From: Blasia pusilla
Lineage: Eukaryota > Marchantiophyta > Marchantiopsida > Blasiales
Direction: 5' to 3'
Length of the DNA stretch: 64,000 nucleotides
NCBI GenBank assembly: GCA_050084515.1
Contig: CM114275.1
Span: forward strand, 7,564,001-7,628,000
Position 1 is the stretch's first letter. Every line of letters begins with the position of its first letter. Position numbers and translations under genes: made by a program. This document shows positions 1 to 10,070 of the stretch, piece after piece. The notes beneath the pieces were generated by a model, which worked only from the letters and a program-made list of their open reading frames with translations, did not search any database and had not been told where the DNA came from.

Positions 1-1389
1 TTCCTCGTGAGGTATAACAGCCTCACACCAAGCCTCTTGCAGTAGGCGATTAGGCTCTTGGCGTAGTGCACCGCCTGAACTCCAAAGTGGCACATCCAAT
101 GATGAGGATGCCACTGATGCAAAACTAGGGACCTCCTCTACCTCCTCATGCACAGGAGAATCCATAGCAGAAAGATTACCCTCCAAAAAGTCTCTTGGCC
201 AAGTGACTACTCCACTAAAACCAGCCATAGATGCTAACACCGTTGGGGAAGACCCTCTTGGTCGAGCCCCATAAATAAATCTCACAGGAACCTGGCTCAT
301 ACGTCCATCCCCGGACTGCCAACCAGGTCTATAAGATGTTGTCTCAGTCCAGTAGTCCATCGGGTACAATACTACTCCTCCAACTAGTACATCATACGAC
401 TCGGCTGATGTGACCACTGCAGGTACTCCCAACCGGGAGCTATCAGTCGCATGATCTGGTCTCAACTGTACAGACAACTTCTCCCGTGTCATAAATTGAG
501 ACCTATCATTGGCTCCTCCAAGTCATGTTTGAATCTGGAATGGGCAAGGCTCAAGCTCTGACCTCCGAATATCCAAACCAATACATGCCGCCTTTCCCAA
601 CATCAAAGGTTGGGCACCAGAGTCTAACAAGACTCTATCTAGTCTATACACCTGTCCTATAGGACTCACCAATCGGAATATCCCACTCCGGTTGTCCAAC
701 ATACATACACCAGCTGTTAGCCTCTCACGATCAATGGTTGGCCGGACTAGTAATGGATCCATCTTCGCCGCTGCTGCTTGCCAAGTAGCACTGGTACTCA
801 ATGCTACACCTGACATAGAGGGTCGCTCCACTACAACACCCTCATCCACCTTAGCAAGTGTAGCAGTAACACCCCCACGTTCACACAACGTGGCTGCTAG
901 CTGTTATACATGAGCTAAGTCAACTCCTAAAGCCATCAGCTCCGTGACCAAAAATAATGGGAATCCCAACACTGAAGTTGCCATCCGCAATATTGCACTG
1001 GATGCTGCATCCGTGTCTACTACACGCGATGTAGATGCCTCAATCCCCAATGTAGGCTCAATAGGCTACGCAGGAACCATGGATGGAGTTCTAAGCACCT
1101 CAGACAACAAGAATGAATGGGGAAGCCTAGCCTGCCTCCCAGCCTCACCCCTTTGTGGGTCCAACTCCATAGTAGCACCACGTGGCTCCTCTCGTAACTT
1201 TAGATGATGCCTCAACCTATGCTGCACTCGCCATATAAGAGAGATCATCCCCTCCATAAGAGGTGGAAGCCCCCCTGTTGCCGAACTTTGCTCTATCTTT
1301 GGATACCGACCATAGTAGCCAACCGCTCCAATCAAGCTCAATCGACAACCATAGCGACTCTGTCGGGATAGCCACCGTAGGCTCTCCAA
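1..1389 (-). pseudogene. Ty3/gypsy element A: pol N-terminal part (aspartic protease plus linker), runs off left edge
   Basis: This is the 5' part of a Ty3/gypsy pol gene, read from 1389 towards position 1, and it is incomplete because the window ends. The frame stays mostly open but has stops near 1066, 906 and 523. The aspartic protease motif LLDSGAQPLMLGKA lies around 627-586, with the catalytic Asp-Ser-Gly intact. Downstream (520 to 1) the frame is open to the edge and encodes a linker that matches, piece by piece, the linker between protease and methyltransferase in element B: a YDVLVG segment, then YRPGW, then VTWPRDFLEGN. In B the methyltransferase begins soon after this point, so A probably carries one too, just outside the window. 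A retains the protease Ser that B has lost. The two copies are clearly different subfamilies rather than recent duplicates. Identification as a gypsy protease region is confident; the methyltransferase of A is inferred. Confidence 0.8.
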
Positions 1390-1429
1390 CCACTAGTCCA
1401 CCTCTACCACCTCAACCTCTCGGAGCTCC

Positions 1430-1927
1430 TCCACCATGGCCGCGGCCTGATCTCAACTTTGGATGAAGATCAAAGCAACGCTCTCGAGGATGACCTGGTC
1501 TCCCGCAATGATCACACTAAGTTGGGGCCGACCGAGGCCCATCCTCCAAAGTCCGTCTCCCATCCTCTTGGGGACAAAACCTCCTAACATGATCACCTCC
1601 ACATGTTCAACATGACTGTCCTTGCTGCAGGGCAACAAATGAAGGCAATGGTCTCTGCGCAAGTGTCCCTCTAGGACTTGACTGAGGTCGTGTGTACCCC
1701 CTACGACTCCCACTACTACTACCACCACCTCTACTACGAGACTGTGAGGTGGACTGCTCAACACGAGAAGTAGTAGTTATATCCCTACTGAATGCGGATG
1801 TCACCACTCTCTCCTCCACCATGTTAAGCTCAATCTTCTCAGATAGAGCAAACACATGGGTCAATGTGGGTGAATCATCACTCATAAGAGTAGCATCACG
1901 TACCCTACGACGCAACTCTCTATCCAA
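1430..1927 (-). pseudogene. Element A Gag C-terminal part with two zinc knuckles
   Basis: This is the nucleocapsid-like end of Gag, which binds the element's RNA. The frame from 1927 begins with MDRELRRRVRDATLM, the helical end of a retrotransposon Gag, then becomes rich in Ser, Arg and Gly (SRGGGSSSGSRRG). Two CCHC knuckles follow. The first (1612-1574) is C-x2-C-x3-H-x4-C with the residue after the first Cys replaced by a TGA stop, where element B has Trp, so TGG became TGA. The second (1516-1475) is C-x2-C-x4-H-x4-C, preceded by a TAG stop. The same pair of knuckles with the same unusual spacing occurs in element B. The copy cannot make an intact Gag. Confidence 0.75.
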
Positions 1928-1983
1928 GATCCCATACCAAAACTGGACTACCTAAGCCTCAGTCACACCCTGGGTAATTGAAA

Positions 1984-2720
1984 TCAAGCGTTGCATACAA
2001 GTGTATACCTCACAAAGACTCTCACCATTCTTCGCTCAAATTCCAGAAGACTCCTCAACTTCTCCGTCTTCACTCCCTGATAGTTCTTCTTCAACCTCTT
2101 GAAAAACTTTGCAATCGGGCTGAACGATGGTGGGGCACTAGTACCCCCACTGGTACCTCCAATGGTACCCCCACTCCGGCTCATACTCGTACCACTCAAC
2201 GTCGGGCTGGCTGGCATAGTAGGAGCACTACTACCAATACCACCATGGGTGATAGACACATAGCCTGGAGACCAATATTGTCTCCACGCCTCAATCTCAG
2301 CAACATGGTCCTTCCTAAACTCATGGTCATCATCCATGGGTGGTCCCTCCAAGTGCTGAAACAACCCCTTGCAAGTCAAGAAGGATGTAAACAATGTGGC
2401 GTTCCGCAACATCTGCATATTACACCACCTATCAAACTACTGCATGAAGTTCTCCAACTCAATGGTGCCCACTGCACCCGAGTATCGTCGTAGGCCCTTC
2501 ATGGCCCCATATATCCCGTCCATGTCCCAAATTAATGGAGCTGCAACACTTGATAACAACGTAGAAGAATTGGTGTTTGGAACACCCTCGTCCTCCTCTT
2601 CATCAACCGTCGGAAGTGGAAAAGGTAGCCGATGCCTCAATCCACTCCGTGTAAAACTACCACTGTCCGCACCATGGTCGCCAACCAGACCACCAGACAG
2701 CTCCATGATGACTAGCACCG
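1984..2720 (-). pseudogene. Element A Gag N-terminal part
   Basis: These are two adjoining pieces of Gag, 2718-2437 and 2418-1984, in one frame. The hallmark is a conserved stretch shared with element B: RRYSGAVGTIELENFMQ followed by the GLFQHLEGPPMDD motif. B has RFSGAVGTIDLDDFIQ and the same GLFQHLEGPPMDD. The segment between is Ser/Thr/Gly-rich and low in complexity. Retrotransposon Gag proteins form the virus-like particle in which reverse transcription occurs. A stop at 2437 splits the frame. No start codon can be chosen with confidence; the upstream Met near 2718 is only the first available one. Confidence 0.7.
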
Positions 2721-3610
2721 ATGCCGCACCACCACCAAATTACCACCACTAAGTAACCAAGTGACGTCGATGTCGCTGTACTATTGTAGCTCTGCTAGCT
2801 ATGGGTGTTGGCAACCTAACGTGTCATCACCACAAGAAGCCTCCCACGGTCTATTGGTCATCACGCTAGCCTCACTACCAGTAACACATAGGAGTAACAC
2901 TACTCTGGAAATCAACGTCAACCCTAACAATGGGAGCACAAGCAAGAAGCAACGATGGAGGGGATCCAAACACAGGAAGTCCAACGATAATCCTCCAATC
3001 GCAAATGGAAATCAAGGTAACACAATCCACCAAACATGGCGCCCCCTGAATCCATAGAACCCACCATACAATTCTAACGCACTAGCTACTCCACCGTGGG
3101 TCGATGACGTGCTAGTCGGACTCGCAGCACCTGAAAATATCACCTGCATGGAGAGGCTACACCATACTATGCGCTAGAGGTCCATACACCTCCAGAATCG
3201 CAAATCCGACAACGCTTCCGCCCAGATTCATGCACGCAGAAATCCGCAACGCTCCACACACTCAACCAGATAGCTTCACATGAGATCACAATACAAGTAG
3301 CAATAGGAACCTCTCACCTGATCTGGATGAACTTCAACAGAGCTTCCGCACTCCAAGCTCTCCACATCAGAAAATCGTCAAACACGAACCAGAATCTTCA
3401 ATCTTGATAACTTCCAACTCCCTTGACAAAATCCCACGATCTACAGCTCGTTGGAAAGCTCTCAGCAAGGCGCTTCTTTCCCAACCAATTTATGCACCAG
3501 ATTCCCACCTCCATCATAGGCCACAAGCCACGAACATCCACGGCTGAGTACACAATCAGCCCTAACCAGATCCTACTGATCCACAATCGAAGCTACCATC
3601 AATCTACTCC
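2721..3610. other. Untranslated leader or spacer upstream of element A Gag
   Basis: No coding signal is recognisable on either strand. By position it lies between element A Gag and the LTR-like sequence at 3611-4234, so it is best explained as the 5' leader of element A. No clear tRNA primer-binding site was recognised. Confidence 0.4.
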
Positions 3611-4234
3611 TGTTCTTTGAGTGAAATCCGTGAAAGACCTACTATCATAAAACACATATAGAATCACATACAATCAAGTCAAACCGACTCCATGATGGGA
3701 GAATCTAGATCGAAGCTTGCGGGAACTACCATAGCCAAGAGCTCTACTCACTACCAAGGCTAACTCCCAACGGAATAAGCTCAACTCAAAGAACTAACTC
3801 TTCTTTGAGTGCACTCCACACTATATCCTCCAACCTAAGAGCGGGCCCTCCTGGAAAAGCCACCCTCAACTGAGTAATCCCCAACCCTATGTATGAAACG
3901 CATCTCTCCCTAGACACTACAACCCTACATAAGGTATGGCCTCTACTAGCACACTATACTCTACGACATAATCCGTATGGTCATGATATCAACCTCATCC
4001 GACATCGTGGGACAAAGTTACACTCAAGATAGTCCGCTGGCTCCTACGCCCTATCCACGATAGATCTTGGCCATCGGCTACTCAGATGTGACAATTGTCG
4101 TGCGCATACATATCGCTACACAACATACATCGCTGGTCACATCTACACCACACAACACCGATCTTCCCACATATGGGTCGATCCACACATGTACAAAAAT
4201 CAACTCATACATATACATGGAGATTACACAACCG
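3611..4234 (-). repeat. LTR between elements A and B (3' LTR of B, possibly 5' LTR of A)
   Basis: On the minus strand a purine-rich tract (reading AGGGGGGCGG) ends at about 4235 and is followed by TGTGTAATCTCC, which fits a polypurine tract followed by an LTR start. From 4234 to about 3985 the sequence matches the LTR copies at 13256-14387. It then diverges. The end at 3611 is set only by an ACA at the expected length of about 620 bp and is uncertain. Because element A begins downstream in the same orientation, one LTR may serve both elements, as expected after LTR-LTR recombination in a tandem array. Confidence 0.55.
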
Positions 4235-4308
4235 CCCCCCTAGCTGGCAGTTGGATCCCCATAACACCAAATAGAAAATATCACATCTCTCTGACATGAC
4301 CTACTACC

Positions 4309-4653
4309 CTATATACATCTCGGACACATCCATTGTCTTGTGGGAACTACATCAAGAGGGGGGGTCAGACATGACATATGCCACCCTCGAGAACAACCAT
4401 CACATACCAACATGGTGGTTGCACCCCTCACAGATCGGCACAACATACACCTAAAGCCTGCAGGTACCACTGCCAAGCTCAGATCCACTATCCCGTCCAT
4501 GTTCGGAAGATAACATGGCGCACAATTGCGCACATGATCCTTCCAAACCATACCATCCCGTCCTTCCAACATGAGGACTCCGATCGGTAATACCTTGCGC
4601 ACATGTAGGATCGTGCGACCTATAGTGACATCTAGCGTCATGGGTGCCGCCTG
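4309..4653 (-). pseudogene. Element B integrase tail with C-terminal PHD finger
   Basis: The frame continues directly from the integrase through one TAG stop (4656-4654). After a segment with VTIGRTILHVRKVLPIG the last 46 residues form a C4HC3 zinc finger spanning 4449-4315. The ligands, counted from the Met at 4641, are C65, C68, C80, C83, H88, C91, C106 and C109. The spacing is C-x2-C-x11-C-x2-C-x4-H-x2-C-x14-C-x2-C. The motif LVCDGCSRGWH and the pair W-M-C-P-R-C are classical PHD features. PHD fingers usually bind the histone H3 tail. Many plant Ty3/gypsy integrases instead end in a chromodomain, so a role in choosing chromatin targets is a reasonable inference. A RING or LIM finger is less likely because of the position of the His and the Trp two residues before the seventh ligand. 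Confidence 0.85.
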
Positions 4654-5928
4654 CTATAAATACATGTAATCTCCAAGATGAAACCTCCTAATCCGTGGAC
4701 GTGTGGTCGCGCACCTCAACGTATCTCTATCCTGAGCAATAGCTAAGTTCTCAAAGGCCATAAGCATAACTCTACGAAAAAGCTCCGCCCTCTGAGAACA
4801 TGCTTGTACCCACACATCTAGATCATCAAGATCTAACACCTCCGCTATATCACGTCGAATCATTGCAGGTAAATCTGGCTCTCTCCCAAAGAGCAAAAGG
4901 TACGGTGAAAATGACGCCAAGGATGCCTGCCGACTAAAGCGATAACTCATAGCTAACCATGGCAACTGTAGGTCCCACTCCCTCAACTGTCCTCGCTGCA
5001 AGCCATACTTGCGCTATCCTCTCTTCACCGTCTGTACCATTCTCTCCGCCAACCCATCCGCCTCAAGATGATCTTTGGACGTGGTGCGATGATCTATCAA
5101 GGCGTGATCACACAAGGCTTGAAATTCTCCCCTGAACTCGGTACCCTGGTCAGTCAACACCTCCGCCGGTGTTGACTGACCAGGGTACCGAGCACTAAGC
5201 ACACGATCTAGAAACGCATAAGCTGTTCCCTCGCTTGCCTTGTCCGCTAGTGCCACCAACTCTATCCACTTGGAGAAATGCTCCACCATGACCAACACGT
5301 ACCTATGATGACACCCCGTCAATGGCAAAGGTCCCGCAAAGTCTGAACTCCACCGATAACCTAAACCCATAATCGGCAAAGGATGTAAATGCGAGTGGAA
5401 GCATTGAAGGATGCTCGCACTGTCACATACCATACATCTAGCCACAAACTGCTGTACCCCACTATGCATTCCGCGCCACCAATACTGAAACTGGAGTAAG
5501 CTGTAAGTACGCTTTATTCCAAAATGTCCCAACTCCTCATGGGCATGTCGCACTACACATGCTCGCTCGGAAGGATGAGGTACCACTCGTATCCTACCAT
5601 CTTCCCATACCCACAAAATATGAGTCCCCTCCCACCTGAACCTCCTCACTCTCTGTAGGATCCGATCCCGCTACCTAGCACTCATTGTACTCGCTATGAC
5701 GCTTGTGTGCAAGAACTCCACAACCTCCACGTCGTCATGGATATCACGATCACTTGTCGCCTCCTCACTAACCTCCGGATCCAAAGACTCATCATCCAAC
5801 CCCACCACTGGAGTCATCATCTGTGGCTGACTTGCCATAGTCAACCAACAAAGATAAGCAGATGCATGCCAACCAGGCACCATCTCCTCATCACTCTCTC
5901 CGTGCCATCGAGCTCCTGTGTCGTCTCT
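4654..5928 (-). pseudogene. Element B integrase
   Basis: The integrase inserts the cDNA copy into the genome. One frame runs through stops at 5671-5673, 5014-5016 and 4654-4656. After an acidic linker, the zinc-binding HHCC domain is seen with HAHEELGHFG and then CMVC. The catalytic core has the first Asp in WSSDFAGPLPL, the second in VLTDQGTEFRGEF and the Glu in DGLAERMVQTVKRG, so the DDE triad is kept. The C-terminal part includes LLFGREPDLPAM and a basic region RPRIRRFHLGDYMYL. Identification is certain at family level. The frame is constant with RNase H upstream and the PHD finger downstream, so all were once one polyprotein. A 25-bp inverted repeat sits inside the core at 5137-5192. Confidence 0.9.
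5137..5192. repeat. Perfect 25-bp inverted repeat inside integrase core
   Basis: The left arm is 5137-5161 and the right arm 5168-5192, with a 6-base loop TCCGCC. The arms start CTCGGTACCCTGG and end CCAGGGTACCGAG. It overlaps the codons around the second catalytic Asp of the integrase. Confidence 0.9.
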
Positions 5929-6300
5929 CTAACTCGGACGTGGGTTACGACTCAACCCATCCGCATCTTGGTTCAGCCGACCTGGCCTATGAACCACCTC
6001 AAACTCATACTCGTGTAGTAATAGAGCCCACGTGGCAAGCTTTCCCATAAGCTTGTCGAACTCCATCAACCACCTCAACGGGTGATGATCAGTGATAAGT
6101 GTGAAAGGGTTGCCGAGTAAATAGCACTTGAAATGTGCCAAGGCCCACAGTGCAGCCAAGCACTCTCCCTCATAGGAGTTGTACTTTGCCTCTGCAATGT
6201 TGTTCAATCGGCTTGCGTAAGCCACAACAAACTCCCTTTCCTCGTCATCCCTTTGAGTAAGCATTGCTCCTAGACCCAACATGCTCCAATCCGTATGTAA
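5929..6300 (-). pseudogene. Element B RNase H domain
   Basis: RNase H removes the RNA strand during reverse transcription. The domain follows the RT in the same frame after a TAG at 6301-6303, where the sequence PF-stop-LHTDWS suggests a former Gln (CAG to TAG). Recognisable elements are HTDWSMLGLGAML (first catalytic Asp), YNSYEGECLAALWAL (Glu), FTLITDHHPLRWL (Asp) and the end HRPGRLNQDADGLSR. This is the standard gypsy RNase H fold with its connection to the RT. Confidence 0.88.
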
Positions 6301-7378
6301 CTAGAATGGGCAACCCCTAACCGGTCTCTGTAAAATGGGTAAGGACATCAACCTATCCTTGAGCTCTAGAAATGCTCGCTCCTCATCATCTCCCCACAAC
6401 CAAACCTGATCAAGTCTCGTCAACAAGGTCAAATACTTTGTGATCGCACTAAAACCCTTGACATACCGTTGATAGAAGTTCACCAGTCCAAGAAATGCTT
6501 GGACTAGACTCACATCTGTAGGGCGTGGAATCTGCGCAATAGCCTCTACCTTTGTCTGCTGAACGCCTAAACCACTCGGGTATATGGTGTGTCCCAAGTA
6601 CTCAATCTGCTCTTGAAAGAATCTACACTTGCCTGGATGTAACTTCAGTCCATGTAACTGCAATCGCCGAAATACCTCCTCCGGTGTCGCTCGTGCTCCT
6701 CAACCATGGAATTGAAGATAAGAATATCATCTATGTAACATTGTACAAACTCCAAGCCAGCCAAAATCCTATCCATCACTCTCTGAAACTCTGCACGCGC
6801 GTTCTTCAACCCAAATGGTATGAACCGCCACTAATACAAGCAATCTCTCCCGAACCGATCTATCCCCCAGAATGTTGTCTTCTCCATGTCCTCCAACTTG
6901 ATAGGAAGGTGATGATAGATAGCACAGAGATCTAAAGTACTGAAGATCTTTGCATGCCCTACCGCATCAAAGATCTCCTCAGGGGTAGGCATGGCGTACC
7001 GATTTGACCTCATCTGTGGTTGATAGGACGGTAATCTCCACACATCCGCCTATCCGTCCAATTGCCATACATATCCTTCTTCGCCGGCATGACTGTGGCA
7101 GATGCATACTCCCCATGTGATAACTCCACAAGTCTTGCCTCCAGCAAGTCCTGACTCCTGCTCTGAATCAAGGCTCGCTCCATATCCGAATACCTGTAGG
7201 ATCGACGAAAGATTGGCGTATCACTAGCCAACTCAATCCGTATCCCGGGACCCTTCAGCGTACCCAAGTCTCTCATACTAAAGGCAAAAAAATTGACATG
7301 CCCTCTCAAAAACCTATGAACTTGCCGTCGCTCTCCTCCCATCAACTTGAGACCTATCATAGGCTCCCAAGTCTCCAT
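6301..7378 (-). pseudogene. Element B reverse transcriptase
   Basis: The reverse transcriptase makes DNA from the element RNA. It is read in three pieces because of frameshifts near 7015 and near 6690. The first (7378-7010) has YRYSDMERALIQSR and CGDYRPINHR. The second (7043 to about 6690) has the catalytic motif FSTLDLCAIYH, then a TAG at 6831-6833 where Gln is expected before WRFIPFGLKNA, then the YIDD box at 6737-6726. The third (6663-6301) has LHPGKCRFF and YLGHTIYPSGLG, the RT thumb and connection. All seven classical RT blocks can be placed. The YxDD active site is intact although the gene is broken. Between 7535 and 7378 a short degraded linker with two further stops joins it to the methyltransferase. 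Confidence 0.9.
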
Positions 7379-7534
7379 CGTGACCTCCCTTGAAGAGGAC
7401 GCAACCTCCGGCTTTAGTTGCTATGTAGCAACCCTAGCCACCTCTGCAACAGCCACTCCACTCTGACCTCCTACACCATGCTCTACATCCAAAAAGTGAA
7501 CATGTGCTACTCTGGCCGCCTTCGCACTCTATGC

Positions 7535-8951
7535 TCAAACGACGTCCCATGAAGTCCATGGGTGCCTATCTCTCCTCGTCTCGCCCCCAACCAATGCCTG
7601 TATAGACCCTATAGGCAATGGTCCAACTTGTGGACGTGACAGCATGGATGACACTCGCATCCATCTCTGCTCAGCCATACCTAGGCTGACTATCCATGTG
7701 AGACAGTTGAGGTCCATTGCCTGCCCCAACACCTGTCTTCGGGATGCCTCAGTCATCCCTGGCACCGCCGTAGTACCGGTAGCAAACCCCATGGCGCGCT
7801 CGCGCTCATCGGCTGTAGGCTCCTCCAATGCTCCGGTCACCTAATCCCAAATCATGCTTGGCGCGCCCTCCCAGACGAAAGGCATGGGATGCTGGGAAGC
7901 TCACCAACGTAGGTAAGGCTGCCCTCAACTCCCCCATACTATTGGCCATGGCCAACGGTGGTCTATCATCCCGTGTCACCACCTGAGATCGACGCCCTGA
8001 GCCCAAAATAGCATCCACTGTGAGATGTGGTGCTCTATGGACTCCATCGTATGCTCGACTCAGTACCTCTGATGGTATCAGGTTCGTCCACCACAATCGT
8101 GGACGATGGGCACGTGAACCAACTCTTGCCGCATCTAATAACACAGCAGGTCCCAACAAGAACCTCACCAGATGCACACTCGTCATCACACGTGCACGAG
8201 TGTCTCCCAACAACATCACGTTCTCCAAAATGTACGTTGAAGAACATTTATGACTCTCCTGCAAGTGTCGTACTACCCGCAGCATCTCCCAAAACATCCC
8301 TGATCTCGGATCCTGCAATCCAAATCCTCGGCTAGTTGATGAATGACCCTGATATGGCCATCCAAAAATCACCAAATGAATGGTGCCAACTCTATCCAGA
8401 TCCTGCGCCCCCACCAAAGAGATGTCGGCGGGTAGTGTATGCTGATATCCCCGTACTGCAAATATCGGAAACAACTGGACCAATCTCGCCATGTGACGTA
8501 ATGATACTGGCCGCACGGTCTCATCTCTCTCCACATAAAGGTACTGATGCACACGTATGCTCGCCTGCAATATTGCAGCCAATCCGGTGCTAATCCCTCC
8601 AAAGAGATCTTACACCCTAACACCCTCCTCTGGGCATTGCCACACAACGGATGTGGTATCCAGTGGGGTCAACGTCTCCACTCCAAGAGCCCGATCGCCA
8701 CATGACTCTTGGTGCTCCGGGATAAAAGCATGACTCCACGCCTGCCTCACGAGGTCGTCGGCACTCCTCTGTAGCTCTCGAGTCTTATCCTCTAATGGTG
8801 AAGAGGTCTTGCCAACATGGGAAGAGACTCTCGCCATGGCATGTCTCTTTGTGGGACTATCCGCTACTAGGAAATCCTCCGCATGTGCGTTCCCCTCCAA
8901 TAACTCTCCTGGCCAACTAACACTACCGGTGAAAGCTACCAACGTGGTCAC
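7535..8951 (-). pseudogene. Element B: C5-cytosine DNA methyltransferase domain embedded in gypsy pol
   Basis: C5-methyltransferases transfer a methyl group from S-adenosylmethionine to cytosine in DNA. The frame continues from the protease through a TGA (8976-8974), then a linker, then a TAA (8612-8610). Immediately after comes motif I, DLFGGISTGLAAILQA (cofactor binding, 8609-8562). Motif IV reads GWPYQGHS at 8363-8340; the family has Pro-Cys here, and the Cys is the nucleophile. DPRSGMFWEML follows. Motif VI is YILENV (ENV at 8225-8217). Motif VIII is represented by GSRAHRPRLWW. A one-base frameshift near 7845 moves motifs IX and X into another frame: PTADERERAMGF and RRQVLGQAMDLNCL (to about 7680). 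The domain is nearly complete in sequence but has a stop, a frameshift and no catalytic Cys. Similar insertions are known from retrotransposons of dinoflagellates and charophyte algae. A chance ORF is excluded by the ordered motifs. Confidence 0.88.
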
Positions 8952-8973
8952 AGACTCGCCTCGTGATCGACCA

Positions 8974-9953
8974 CCTCATCCCGCAAACTGCATGGGTAAC
9001 TGACTCATCTGCCCGTCACTTGACCGCCACCCTGGCCGATAAGCAACGGTCTCCTCCCAAAAGTCAAGGATGAATCCTAGGGGATATAACACTGTACTCC
9101 CCACCAACACATCGGACGACTCAGCTGGTATCGTAATCGCACGTGTGTGCACCATAGCACTATCCGTCGCATGCTCTGGCTGGACTCTGACAACTATCTC
9201 CTGTCGAGTCATATACTTTGTGGGTGATACGCCCCCAATGGAGGTCTGTATCCGGAAGGGACAAGGCTCAATGTCGGCTTTCCGTAACCCCAACGCTAAA
9301 CATGCCGCCTTCCCTAACATCAAGGGTTGCGCTCCCAAATCAAGTAGGACGCGCTGCGGGTGGTATACCATCCCTGTCGGACTAACCAAGCAAAATACTT
9401 CAGCTCGAGTATCTAGTAACACTACTCCAGGTGTCACCACTGCTCGCTCTATGGCCGGTCGAGCTGGCATATCTACCAACTTGGCCGCCGCCGCATGCCG
9501 TGACTCTGTGGGGAACGTCCCGAGCACCAGCTCTGAGGGCAAGACCTTCACCTCCTCAACTACCTCTGAACAAGAAGCAGTCACCTCTCCACGCTCACAC
9601 AACGTGGCGGCCAGCCGGAACACCTCAACTGGTCCAACTCCCAATGTCGCCAACTCTATGGCGGAAAATAGTGGAGTCTGACTAACTCTGGTGGCCACCT
9701 CCAACACTATGGTCGACATTGACTTCACTCGAGCCGGCATAGGAGTTGCCGGCTCAGTCACCTACGTCGACTTAGGTGCCTGAGCTGTAGGCACCGTTGA
9801 TCGTCGAGGCACCATCGATGGTGTGTGTAGTGCCTCCGACAATGTGAATGAATGTGGAACCCTGGCCTGCCGCCCATTGGTCCCCTCTGATGGGTCAATC
9901 TCAACTCCACCTCTCGATGGCTCGGTACCTCTCGCAGCACCCTGAGTCACCAC
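8974..9953 (-). pseudogene. Element B aspartic protease region
   Basis: The retroviral-type aspartic protease cuts the polyprotein. The frame runs from the knuckles of Gag, through a stop at 9762, to a stop at 8976-8974. The active-site motif is VLLDLGAQPLMLGKA, with Asp codon near 9341. The usual DSG or DTG is DLG here; element A has DSG, so Ser to Leu (TCG to TTG) is a likely loss of function by one C to T change. Upstream is a conserved region shared with element A (RLAATLCERGEV and RVPHSFTLSEALHTPSMVP). Downstream come DVLVGSTVLYPLGF and YRPGW. Both elements keep this order, which marks an ancestral polyprotein. Confidence 0.82.
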
Positions 9954-10070
9954 TGCAGCTGCCTCAACCTAGGCTGCACTACACATAAACCCCATACTGG
10001 AGAGATCCTCACCCGGGTCAGGGTAAGAGGTAGAAGCTGGAGTCACACTAGATGCTCGCAGCTCCGTGCC

